Assembly (NCBI GenBank): GCA_030648645.1 | Contig: JAUSHL010000017.1 | Location: 1 to 36,161, forward strand | DNA length: 36,161 bases | DNA from: Candidatus Daviesbacteria bacterium | GTDB taxonomy: Bacteria; Patescibacteriota; Microgenomatia; Daviesbacterales; UBA10151 | Reading direction: 5' to 3' | Shown: positions 25,678-34,936 of the stretch, one piece after another | Layout: each line of letters begins with the position of its first letter | Position numbering within the stretch: position 1 is the stretch's first letter | Program-made: the position numbers and the translations under genes | The notes under the pieces: model-generated | What the model was told of the DNA's origin: nothing | What the model saw: only the letters and a program-made list of their open reading frames with translations | The model's database searches: none

Positions 25678-26754
25678 TTATTTTGCAAGTAAACCATTAT
25701 TTGGTAATAAATTATAAACAGATTCAGTTAACTGAAAATTTTTCAGAGGTTCAGGTGCTCCGGGAATATTGCCTACATATGAAGAAGCAAGCCATTCATT
25801 AGCATCATTCCAATTATAGCCAATTATTTTTAATAAGCTAGCTGTTCCCAGAGTATTACATACGCCTTCTTGCGCAACGATGTCTTCGGTTGAGTCAGAA
25901 GAAGCTATTTGACCATTAATAATAGTAATTGCTTTAATTGATTGCTGACAAATTTCTGTTGTTATTCCGGCAGTAATAAAAATATCTTTCTCTCCCCTTG
26001 CTTTTAATTTGTCAATATTAATTATAGTTAAACAAGTTAGACTCTTCTCAATCGAAGATCCAGGTGTAATATATTGTCTTGTAATGCCATCACCAATTTT
26101 TGACCATTGAGGAGCATCTTTATCATTTACAATCAGCATAACTCTTTGTTTGGTTGCCCCTGCAAAGGGGAAAATACCAACAGGTATTTGTGGGTATTTT
26201 CCTGAATAAGAATATTTATATTGAAAATATACTTCCTCAGGATCATTTGGGTTTACAGTGTAGTCTTTACCAACTATTCGACTTTCTTTAAGAGCCTCAA
26301 CTATTTTTGGTGTGTTTTTCGAATTGAAAAGTTCATACATAGCAATTATTCCGGATGAATTAATTTTGAGACTAGAATCATAAACATGAAGCGATGTAGG
26401 GATTCCATCAGTTGTTGCAAATTGATAAACTTTTGCTGTTCTCAACGCTAAATCCTGCAGATTAAAATGATCTATCATTCCAGGTGAAATAAAATTATTA
26501 AGCTTTGAATCTTTAGAATCCTCAGTATTAGAAGAGGAATACATACATTCTCCAGTTGCTAATAAAATAGCAGCCCCACTAACATATATCGCGGCTTGTC
26601 TTAAGAAATGTCTTCTTGTTATGCGCTTAGCTTCATCTATTTGTTGCTCTTGATGGGTATTTAATTTAGCTAACTTAGAAAGTTTTTTAATTGTTTGCTG
26701 AGCTACTATTTCTCTTTTGTCGCCAAAAATAATTTCTTTTAGGTTCATTCGCAA
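25678..26754 (-). CDS. Hypothetical exported protein with Tat-like N-terminal signal
   Basis: TRRHFLRQAAIYVSGAAILLATG near the N-terminus. Confidence 0.55.
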   Translation of the reverse strand: MRMNLKEIIFGDKREIVAQQTIKKLSKLAKLNTHQEQQIDEAKRITRRHFLRQAAIYVSGAAILLATGECMYSSSNTEDSKDSKLNNFISPGMIDHFNLQDLALRTAKVYQFATTDGIPTSLHVYDSSLKINSSGIIAMYELFNSKNTPKIVEALKESRIVGKDYTVNPNDPEEVYFQYKYSYSGKYPQIPVGIFPFAGATKQRVMLIVNDKDAPQWSKIGDGITRQYITPGSSIEKSLTCLTIINIDKLKARGEKDIFITAGITTEICQQSIKAITIINGQIASSDSTEDIVAQEGVCNTLGTASLLKIIGYNWNDANEWLASSYVGNIPGAPEPLKNFQLTESVYNLLPNNGLLAK

Positions 26755-26971
26755 ATTATACGATAATTACAATTAATAATCAAACTATAAGCCAATTTAT
26801 AATTTTCATTCCAATATTTGTTGTAAATTTATTTTAGACCTGTCGACCCACCCCGAATCAAATAGGATACCTTACCCCAGTTTGTTCTGCTTTAATTTTG
26901 ATTTTACTTGAAAGTATAATACCAAAATTCTTAAGAAAAACTAAACACTAAAAGTAGAAGTATGAGTCATT

Positions 26972-27454
26972 TCAATGTTTTTTAATCTTTAATTCATGAG
27001 CAATAGTAGGTAAAGATTCTATTTTTTCTAATCTATATTTTTGATCTAAGTTCATCGCCAAATTTGAATCCAGTTTTCTTTCTATTCTTTCAATATCTGA
27101 TTTATCTGCTTTTTCTTCAAACATTGGAGCAATCCGGTCATTTATAAATTGGGCTATATCACTCATAACATGTTTTTCTGATTCTTCTATTTTTTGTTCT
27201 AACCTTGTTTCTACAGAAGTTAATTCTTCTTTTACGGAAGATAATCCAGTTTCTACAGAAGTTAATCTTTTACTCAATCCAGTTTCTACAGAAGTTAATT
27301 TAGTTTCCACAGAAGATAGTTTGTTGTCGAACCTTCCTTCTACAAAAGAGAGCTCTTCTTTAATAACGCCACGAATTTGTTTTAGATCATCTGTTGTCAT
27401 AATTTTATGATATCTTTTTACGAGATGGAAAACAAGATTAACTTTATATATCAA
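26972..27454 (-). CDS. Coiled-coil protein with SVET[KGR]L repeats
   Basis: SSVETKLTSVETGLSKRLTSVETGLSSVKEELTSVETRL. Confidence 0.65.
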   Translation of the reverse strand: MIYKVNLVFHLVKRYHKIMTTDDLKQIRGVIKEELSFVEGRFDNKLSSVETKLTSVETGLSKRLTSVETGLSSVKEELTSVETRLEQKIEESEKHVMSDIAQFINDRIAPMFEEKADKSDIERIERKLDSNLAMNLDQKYRLEKIESLPTIAHELKIKKH

Positions 27455-27976
27455 AATCCTTCAAAGAATTTATTATTTTATCTGCTAATTTAAATCGGGA
27501 ATCACCATCAACTTTTTTACTAGGAACAGCAATACATTTCATTTTAGTTTTTTTACAACAGCATTGATAATAATCATTTGAGATGATGATGCAATTGCCA
27601 TAGGTATTTTTTGATCCCAAAAATACTTGAGAATTTCAAAGACTCCCGGAAGTGCCTCTCCTTTTCTATTGACCAACTCAATTACTTTATTTACAATTTC
27701 TTTTTCAATTTGTGTTTTGGAAGGCCCAGTCCAGGGATATTTTGTATACCAATACTCAACAACTTCATCAATTCTAAGCCCCATTGTATTAAGAGTTCCT
27801 TTAAGAGTCACAGGCACACCAATTTTATTAAATATTTCAATTTCTGCCTCTTCCCAAAAAGGCTCACTATTTATCAAAAGCCCATCCATATCAAAAATAA
27901 TTGCTTTAATCATAATTTGATTATAGCATAGCCCTATAGTTTGATATTTTACTCTAATTAAGCTATAATATCCCAA
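27440..27976 (-). pseudogene. HAD hydrolase (beta-phosphoglucomutase-like), internal deletion
   Basis: N-terminal IIFDMDGLLINSEP...IPMAIASSS continues as MKCIAVPSKKVDGDSRFKLADKIINSLKD in another frame; the expected HGKPxPD...FEDS portion is missing. Confidence 0.7.
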
Positions 27977-28064
27977 TGAATATTGAAAAGTTTTTATTAG
28001 GAACAGATGAAGAAATTCGTGCTCATGAAGATTGTCAGAGATTAAATATTAAATTGACTATCTG

Positions 28065-28091
28065 TTAGACGCACTTGTCAAGTGCGTCTAA
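28065..28091. repeat. 27-bp perfect palindrome TTAGACGCACTTGtCAAGTGCGTCTAA
   Basis: Further copies with mismatches at 30318 and 31060. Confidence 0.9.
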
Positions 28092-28128
28092 TTCTAATGT
28101 CGTTTGTTAGTGGACTCCATATGGTATA

Positions 28129-28710
28129 ATGCCAACATTGTGTGTATGGATTATGGATATAGAAGGAATAGGAACAAACAATTCAACTGATCTTCTGGTA
28201 AAAGAACTCCTAGAGACTAACTGGAAGTATTGGATTAAAAGTCCTACTCCAATTGACCAAATAGGTGTGAGAGTTGGACAAATTCAAAATATTTTAATTC
28301 AGAGACCAGAACTGGAAGTTTGCAAATCTTTGGTTGGTAATTTGGAAATACAACGAACACTTGTTATACAAAACATATCAGGGAAAGTTTTTGAACAGAG
28401 TCCTCTAAAAATTAAAAACAAATTTGTACATGGTTTGCTCGAACGTATGGAATTAGTTGGTATTAGCGATAAACTTATGACGCAAGAAGAAGCAGTTTTA
28501 TTTTTAACATCTACTAACATTGTTGGCGATACTTTGCTAGAAGGTTTACTTAAAGGGCCATATAAACGGCCTCGTGGAGGATACTGTTTCCCGGCGTTTT
28601 CAAAAAAACGACTAAGAGTTATAATACCAAATAACCGGGCTGATAATCTTTACAGGCTTGGACCTAATCTTTATTCATATTTTTATAATTATTATGATGA
28701 TCTATATTAA
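28129..28710 (+). CDS. Hypothetical protein
   Basis: 193-aa ORF with coding-like composition, no recognised family. Confidence 0.55.
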   Translation: MPTLCVWIMDIEGIGTNNSTDLLVKELLETNWKYWIKSPTPIDQIGVRVGQIQNILIQRPELEVCKSLVGNLEIQRTLVIQNISGKVFEQSPLKIKNKFVHGLLERMELVGISDKLMTQEEAVLFLTSTNIVGDTLLEGLLKGPYKRPRGGYCFPAFSKKRLRVIIPNNRADNLYRLGPNLYSYFYNYYDDLY

Positions 28711-28722
28711 ACAAAATTTTAA

Positions 28723-30147
28723 CTAAAATAATCCTCTAACTGATTTTAGAAAATATTCTATATCAAAAAGCAGATCATTCATTTTAATATCTCTTTTTAG
28801 CCTCCTGAAAGCATAAGATGGACGAAGATAAAATTCACGGTAACCCTTTTTGCGATAAGCAACAATTTGTTCCCATGCTAAATTAGGATGATCAAATAAT
28901 GGCTCATCAACCTGATGAAATTTATATTTTGACCAGTCAAAAGTTTTAATTCTGTTTGCATTTTTTAGTTCCCAAAAGTATGGTGTTCCCGGATGAGGAA
29001 TACAAATGGCAAATTTAGCTGTGGTAAGAGGTAAACTTTTGGCAAAATCAATGGTTTTCTGCATTGAATTAATGGTTTCTCCGGATAGCCCTAAGAGGAA
29101 AAAACCAAAAGTATCAATTCCTTCTTTTTCAGCTAATTTAACAGCTTTTCTTACCTCTGCCAAGGTTATTTTTTTGCTAATTTTATTTAAAACCCGTTGA
29201 TCACCACTTTCAATCCCAAACCCAATTTGCCAACAGCCGGCCTTTTTTGCCAATTTAAAAAATTCTGCATCGACAAAATTAACCCGGATACCATTCATCA
29301 AGGACCAAGGAAAAATCAATCTTCTTTTGATAATTTCCCGACAAATCTCTTTGGCTCTTTTAATATTTTGAGTGAAACTATCATCCATAATATGAATTTC
29401 CTGAAATCCACACTTTAACATGTACTCAATTTCATCGACTACTCTGTTGACATTCTTCATCCGGTACAAAGTGCCAAAAATAGATTTATTACAAAAATTA
29501 CACTGGTATGAACAACCTCTACTTGTTTCCAGATGTCCATTTGGATTCTTTCTGGCTGAGAGTCGGGAGTTGTTATATTTATTAAGATCAAATAAATGCC
29601 AGGCCGGATAAGTTAATTTGTTAATATCCTGAATTAATTCTCTTTTTTTAGTAAAGATAATTTTATGTGATTTTTTATCTCTGAAGGCAATACCCGGAAC
29701 ATTTTTTAATTCTTTGGCTGATAAAATATCAGGAATTGTTTTATCTCCTTCCCCTAAAGCTAAAATATCAAAACATTTTTCTTTAATAACTTCCTCCGGA
29801 AAAACAGTGATATGGACTCCTCCGACAATAGTCATGATTTTAGGATATTTTTCTTTGATTTTGGTCATTATTTCTTTGATAACAAGATAATCTGTGGTTT
29901 TTGCTGAAGCTCCAATGATATCCGGTTGAAATTTTTTAATAGTGGCAAACAAAGTTGTTTGGTAATTTGAATATAAATCTAAATCAATAATTTTTACTTC
30001 ATGTTGATCTACTAAATTTCCTGCTAAAAGAGCTAAAGTGTAATTTGGATAACTGGGAGCGCCTACTTCCACAATAGTTTTTGAATAGACATTTTTCCAG
30101 GTTGGTGGATTGAAGAAAAGAATTTTTGCCATTTGTGCTATACCCAA
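28723..30147 (-). CDS. B12-binding-domain radical SAM protein (start likely MAKILFF, ~30132)
   Basis: RGCSYQCNFC (CxxxCxxC), N-terminal GASAKTTDY...VGGVHIT cobalamin-like domain. Confidence 0.92.
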   Translation of the reverse strand: MGIAQMAKILFFNPPTWKNVYSKTIVEVGAPSYPNYTLALLAGNLVDQHEVKIIDLDLYSNYQTTLFATIKKFQPDIIGASAKTTDYLVIKEIMTKIKEKYPKIMTIVGGVHITVFPEEVIKEKCFDILALGEGDKTIPDILSAKELKNVPGIAFRDKKSHKIIFTKKRELIQDINKLTYPAWHLFDLNKYNNSRLSARKNPNGHLETSRGCSYQCNFCNKSIFGTLYRMKNVNRVVDEIEYMLKCGFQEIHIMDDSFTQNIKRAKEICREIIKRRLIFPWSLMNGIRVNFVDAEFFKLAKKAGCWQIGFGIESGDQRVLNKISKKITLAEVRKAVKLAEKEGIDTFGFFLLGLSGETINSMQKTIDFAKSLPLTTAKFAICIPHPGTPYFWELKNANRIKTFDWSKYKFHQVDEPLFDHPNLAWEQIVAYRKKGYREFYLRPSYAFRRLKRDIKMNDLLFDIEYFLKSVRGLF

Positions 30148-30234
30148 AATACTCCAATCTGCAACTTATAATCAAAATTTTGGGTTCAAAATATTTAATG
30201 AGTCCGCCATTGGTGGACGAGTTAAATTAGTTTA
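30139..30234 (-). repeat. ~90-bp interspersed repeat, copy 3
   Basis: tatacccaaaatactccaatc...attttgggttcaaaatatttaatgagtccgccattggtggacgagttaaattag, rc of copy 2. Confidence 0.85.
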
Positions 30235-30430
30235 TCTTTGATCAAGTGATGTTAATCTATTTGATGCTTGTTTTCAAGATGAAATTCAGGGTTAGACCAT
30301 TTGATGAAGATAATATATTAGACGCACATGTCAAGTGCGTCCTATGGAAATTAAATAACTAGAACGGTTCAATGTAGAATTATGAGTTGATTTCTAAGTA
30401 AGAACAGTTGATAATAACATAGGAGTTAGT

Positions 30431-31024
30431 ATGGTACATTTAATGTCAATATTTCATATAAGCAAATTTCCTTTTAACAGGGCTTTACGGATTTTATTAA
30501 TATCTAATGCCATGGTCTTGATTGCCGGTGCAATGCTTGGGCCCATCTATGCATTATTTGTTGAACAAACAGGAGGAGATTTGTTGGATGCGAGTTTAGC
30601 TGGAAGTGTTTTTGCATTTGCTGCAGGAATTACGGTTTTATTGTCCGGAAAATATGCTGATAAAATAAAACAAAAAAATATAATTGTAATAATCGGGTAT
30701 ATTATTATGGGAATTGGGTTTTTGTTGTACACAATGGTTAATTCCATGCAGACTCTTTTACTTGTGCAGATTGTGATTGGTTTTGGTGGAGCTATTTATA
30801 ATCCCTCTTTTGATGCTCTCTATTCTGAAAGTCTTGATCAAGGTAAAAATGCAACTGAATGGGGAGCTTGGGAGGCAATAAATTATTTTTCAATTGCAGT
30901 TGGAGCAATCATAGGCGGTTTTATAGTTACTAATTTTGGCTTTACACCATTATTTGTAGTTATGTCGCTACTCTGCTTCTTAAGTGCATTATATCTTTAT
31001 AAAATTCCTAAAAAAATCCTTTAA
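30431..31024 (+). CDS. MFS transporter, half-size (~6 TM)
   Basis: LLISNAMVLIAGAMLGPIYALFVEQTGG...LSGKYADKIKQKNIIVIIGYIIMGIGF. Confidence 0.8.
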   Translation: MVHLMSIFHISKFPFNRALRILLISNAMVLIAGAMLGPIYALFVEQTGGDLLDASLAGSVFAFAAGITVLLSGKYADKIKQKNIIVIIGYIIMGIGFLLYTMVNSMQTLLLVQIVIGFGGAIYNPSFDALYSESLDQGKNATEWGAWEAINYFSIAVGAIIGGFIVTNFGFTPLFVVMSLLCFLSALYLYKIPKKIL

Positions 31025-31146
31025 GGTTCATTATCTGAATTACAAACTTTTACAAGATATTAGACGCACATGTCAAGTGCATCCTACATGTTACACGAAA
31101 TCTAAAAAGATACACATAAACGAAGTCTCAGATGATACAAAATTCT

Positions 31147-31246
31147 GTCATTGTGAGGAGTCCGCCAGCTGGCGGACGACGAAGCAATCTTATCTATTTA
31201 AGAGATTGCCACGCTCTCCGCCAGCTGGCGGACTCCTCGCAATGAC
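31147..31246. repeat. Palindromic repeat (GTCATTGTGAGG...CCTCGCAATGAC) with CCGCCAGCTGGCGG nested in both arms
   Basis: Direct reading of inverted arms. Confidence 0.9.
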
Positions 31247-31369
31247 AAAGAGTAGTTAATTAAAGGACACAAAAAATGTTTGAGATTGTTTCAGTTCAGA
31301 TTTCGCAAAACTATATCAATTGAGATTTCGCATTACACTACACAAGATATATGCAGAATAATTAATTCA

Positions 31370-31720
31370 CAAGAGCTAATTCTGGAGGAGGGTTGATCGC
31401 TAATTCATCTTCAAATGTGTCTAATCTTCTAACTAACTTTTTAATCTCTCTTTAGGTTAATTCCCCGACGTTTGCTTCGTTGTCATCCCGGACTTGCCCG
31501 CCCTGAGCGAGGCCGAAGGGATCCGTGATCCACTGGATTCCCGCTTTCGCTCGCCTCGCTGAAGCTATGGCGAAGCGGGCAGGAATGACAGATACCCCGT
31601 CAGCTTGCTGCGGGGTAGTTCATTATTATCTCCATTTACCTGAGACATTTCCTTGTAAACTCCAATTTCCTGCTCAATAGTCATCAATGATGCTGTGTTT
31701 GCATCTAATCTATCATTGAC
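31370..31720 (-). pseudogene. Decayed paralog of the coiled-coil gene at 23451, split by palindromic repeats
   Basis: acaagagctaattctggaggagggttgatcgctaattc and tgagacatttc...ctccaatttcctgctcaatagtcatcaatgatgctgtgtttgcatctaatctatcattga match 23458-23730. Confidence 0.75.
31482..31623. repeat. Compound palindromic repeat inserted in the pseudogene
   Basis: gtcatcccggacttgcccg...gcgggcaggaatgac followed by taccccgtcagcttgctgcggggtagttcat. Confidence 0.85.
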
Positions 31721-32604
31721 CATCTAGCAAAGATGCCTGTAGAAAGTAATCTGCCATCATTATTCTCTTGCAAAGCCAATTCCCCACTTTCAATTTTTCC
31801 ATCAAGATTTAAATCCTGTAACATATTTTCTAACATGATTGCAGAAGAAGAAATGGCATAAGCATTAATAATTATAAATAAAGGTTTATCAGATAAAATC
31901 TGTTGGCAGTTTTCTAAAAGCTTTGGAAAATCCTTATTAAAATCCCAAATTTCCCCGTCCGGTCCGTGTCCATAAATTGGCGGATCCATAATAATTCCAT
32001 CATATTTAATTCCCCTTTTAATTTCCCTCGCTGTAAATTTTATGGCATCATCCAGGATCCATCTTATAGAATCCTCAGGCAATCCTGATAATTGCTGATT
32101 TTCCTTTGCCCAGCCTATGGCCGGTCTGGAGGCATCCAGATGAGTCACTTTTGTGCCGGATTTAGCACAGGCTATTGAAGCCAAACCTGTATAAGCAAAT
32201 AAATTCAGGATAGAGGGATTGCTTCTCCGGCTTTCGCCGGATCGCAATGACATTGATGATTTTGCAATGACAGAGGAAATAAAATCCCATTGGGAGGCTT
32301 GTTCCGGGAAGATTCCTGTGTGTTTAAAAGGAGAAAGTTTAACCCAAAATTTTAAACCCTTATATTCCATTATCCATTTATCAGGCATCTTCGATTTTAC
32401 TTTCCACTTATCATTTTCGAAAATAGCACTTGCTTTTTCCCAATCTGATTTTGGCAGTTTTGGTTTCCATAAAATTTGAGGATCAGGTCTTTTTAAAATA
32501 TATTTACCAAATCTTTCCAACCTAAATCCATCTCCTGTATCCAAAAGCTCATAATCTGCCCAATTAGGTGTTGTTAAAATAATCATATTATAAAAGTATA
32601 CCAA
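31705..32604 (-). CDS. Class I SAM-dependent methyltransferase (RlmI/RlmK-like) with an in-frame repeat insertion
   Basis: ILNLFAYTGLASIACAKSG, DGIIMDPPIYGHGPDGEIWDF. Confidence 0.85.
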   Translation of the reverse strand: MVYFYNMIILTTPNWADYELLDTGDGFRLERFGKYILKRPDPQILWKPKLPKSDWEKASAIFENDKWKVKSKMPDKWIMEYKGLKFWVKLSPFKHTGIFPEQASQWDFISSVIAKSSMSLRSGESRRSNPSILNLFAYTGLASIACAKSGTKVTHLDASRPAIGWAKENQQLSGLPEDSIRWILDDAIKFTAREIKRGIKYDGIIMDPPIYGHGPDGEIWDFNKDFPKLLENCQQILSDKPLFIIINAYAISSSAIMLENMLQDLNLDGKIESGELALQENNDGRLLSTGIFARWSMID

Positions 32605-32655
32605 ATTATAGATCTACTTGAATTACTCGGAGATTTATGGCACCGTAAAAGTAGT

Positions 32656-33171
32656 ATGAAAAGATGTTGTAAGGGTTTTACTCTTATTGAACTTTTAATA
32701 GTTATTGCTATTATTGCCATTATTTCTGCAATTGCTATAGTTGTTTTCAATCCTGTGGAAATTCAAAGAAAAGCCAGAGATGCTGTCAGACTAATTGACC
32801 TATCCACTTTATCTCAAGCAATAAATATTGCCAGTCAGGATGCTATGATATCTGGATTATCAAATCTTTGCTATCAAACTCAAGTTCCTTGTCAGGGTAG
32901 TTCTTTCCCCTTCAATACAGATATTCTAAAAAATGACGGCAGTGGTTGGGTAAAAGTTAATTTTATATTAAGAAAAGGTGCTAAAGTATCTTTTTTGCCA
33001 TCTGATCCTCTCAATAATCAGGATAATAATTTTTCCTTTTTTAGCAATGGTGAGGATTGGGAAATTAATACTCATCTAGAGTCTGATAAGTTTAAGTATT
33101 TAATGATCAATGATGGTGGAGATAATCCTTATCTTTATGAAATAGGAACAGATTTAAATTTAGTTCATTAA
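32656..33171 (+). CDS. Type IV pilin-like / pseudopilin protein
   Basis: KGFTLIELLIVIAIIAIISAIAIVVFNP prepilin signal. Confidence 0.92.
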   Translation: MKRCCKGFTLIELLIVIAIIAIISAIAIVVFNPVEIQRKARDAVRLIDLSTLSQAINIASQDAMISGLSNLCYQTQVPCQGSSFPFNTDILKNDGSGWVKVNFILRKGAKVSFLPSDPLNNQDNNFSFFSNGEDWEINTHLESDKFKYLMINDGGDNPYLYEIGTDLNLVH

Positions 33172-34215
33172 TTTTAAGCTTTCCAGTTTCATCTCATCAA
33201 GAATTTGTAGCTTTGCTTGTCCTTCCAAAAAATAAGGCTGACCATAATTTTCAATTTTTACCGGTAAAAATTCAACATCGATTAATTTATCATCATAGAA
33301 AGTGTATTTACCAACTACTCCCTCTTTTGTTTTTTCTGACCACATCTGATCAAAAATAAAATTTCCATGAGCATAAGTAATCAATTTATCATGATAAATT
33401 TCTACAGGCTGGATCCAATGAGGGTGATTGCCAATTATCAAATCAACTCCGCAATCAATAGCTTTGTGAGCTAAATTCTTTTGAAATTCATCCGGCTGAG
33501 CTTGATATTCTGTTCCCCAGTGAAAAGCCACTATTATTATCTGAGCCTTATTTTTTACCTCTTTTATATCCTGACAGACTTTTTCCTCATTTATTTTTTC
33601 CAAAGCATTGTATCCTAAAAAACCAAACTTTAATCCTCTAATATTCTGATAAACAGGTCCATTAATTCCTGCAGGTAAAATATTTGTCTGATTTAAAAGA
33701 TCTACAGCTTCGGTTATACCCTGTTGTCCATAATTGCCACTGTGATTATTGGCTAAGTTAGCTACATCAACACCTGCAAATTTCAATCCTGCAATATTTC
33801 TTTTGTCTCCACAAAATATCATTCCTTCCTGAGTTAATGGACAATTAGTAATTAGGGGAGATTCTAAATTTATTAAAGTAATATCTGCATTTTTTATAAT
33901 ATTTCCTGTTTTTTCCCAAACCCAATTAAAATTATTTCTGGTCACAGCTTGATAATTTACCGATCTGGCAGGAATTACATCTCCTGTAGCAATTAAAGTC
34001 CTGATCTTTTTTGGATCAGCTGTTTTAGGTAATTGGTGGTTTGCAGAAAATATCTGTTCCAGAGTGATAGTCTTGGGTTCAAATTGGACATAATTTGTTT
34101 TGGTAAGAAATGGACTAATCAATTTAGTAGTGGAAGATGATAAATTATTTTCCCAACTTGTCCAAATCAGAATTATCAGCAATAACCCAAAAATCAGCAA
34201 TAGAAATTTAAACAT
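33160..34215 (-). CDS. CapA family protein (PGA_cap metallophosphoesterase-like)
   Basis: ATGDVIPAR, LINLESPL, GVDVANLANNHSGNYG, IIGNHPHWIQPVE. Confidence 0.92.
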   Translation of the reverse strand: MFKFLLLIFGLLLIILIWTSWENNLSSSTTKLISPFLTKTNYVQFEPKTITLEQIFSANHQLPKTADPKKIRTLIATGDVIPARSVNYQAVTRNNFNWVWEKTGNIIKNADITLINLESPLITNCPLTQEGMIFCGDKRNIAGLKFAGVDVANLANNHSGNYGQQGITEAVDLLNQTNILPAGINGPVYQNIRGLKFGFLGYNALEKINEEKVCQDIKEVKNKAQIIIVAFHWGTEYQAQPDEFQKNLAHKAIDCGVDLIIGNHPHWIQPVEIYHDKLITYAHGNFIFDQMWSEKTKEGVVGKYTFYDDKLIDVEFLPVKIENYGQPYFLEGQAKLQILDEMKLESLKLMN

Positions 34216-34238
34216 TGTCTATATGATACAATAAATGT

Positions 34239-34907
34239 GTGGTGTCTAAAAAGTTATTTATATTTTTGTCCATAGTCTTATTTTTATCTTTTGTATTTTT
34301 TTCATATCTTGTAGCTAAAGAGGCATTTACTCAGTTTGATTTTGATACCACTGTGAAATTTCAGGATCATTTTTCAAGAAAATGGGATTTGCCATTTTCT
34401 GTTCTGTCTGTTGTTGGATCAGTTGAAGTTACCGGCATAATTTGGCTTTGTTTAATAATTTTTACTTTAATAAAGCGTTACTGGATGGCTTTTATTGCTT
34501 TATCCTTATTCTGGGTAGGAATGATGGTTGAAGTTTTTGGGAAAGTTTTTGTTTATCATCCCGGTCCTCCATTTTTATTTTATCGTGGAGTAATTAAATT
34601 TGAATTTCCCAGTAGTTATGCTCATACTGCTTATTCTTATCCTTCCGGTCATCTAACCAGAACCAGTTTTTTAGTAGCTTTTATCTTAGTTTTTATTTAT
34701 TTAAAAATCCCTAAAAAATTTGGCTTTTTACCGGTTTTGGGATTAGTCTTGTTTTTGGTTTTAATGATGATCTCCCGAATTTATTTAGGAGAACATTGGT
34801 TTAGTGATGTAATAGGAGGAACATTACTCGGTAGCTCTTTTGGTATTTTCTCAGCAGCAGTTATACCTTTAAAGAATAAATTAAAAATTAACTCTTCTAA
34901 TTCCTGA
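34239..34907 (+). CDS. PAP2-family phosphatase
   Basis: SYPSGHLTRTSF and SRIYLGEHWFSDVIGG. Confidence 0.93.
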   Translation: MVSKKLFIFLSIVLFLSFVFFSYLVAKEAFTQFDFDTTVKFQDHFSRKWDLPFSVLSVVGSVEVTGIIWLCLIIFTLIKRYWMAFIALSLFWVGMMVEVFGKVFVYHPGPPFLFYRGVIKFEFPSSYAHTAYSYPSGHLTRTSFLVAFILVFIYLKIPKKFGFLPVLGLVLFLVLMMISRIYLGEHWFSDVIGGTLLGSSFGIFSAAVIPLKNKLKINSSNS

Positions 34908-34936
34908 TAGGATGTGAGAAACTATCGAATACTGTT

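Noticed and set aside
27611-27931. ORFs 27611-27931 and 27627-27920 (+)
   Set aside because: Antisense to the HAD hydrolase coding sequence.
30984-31259. ORF 30984-31259 (+), containing CHCEESASWRTTKQS...
   Set aside because: Translation of palindromic repeats; artefact.
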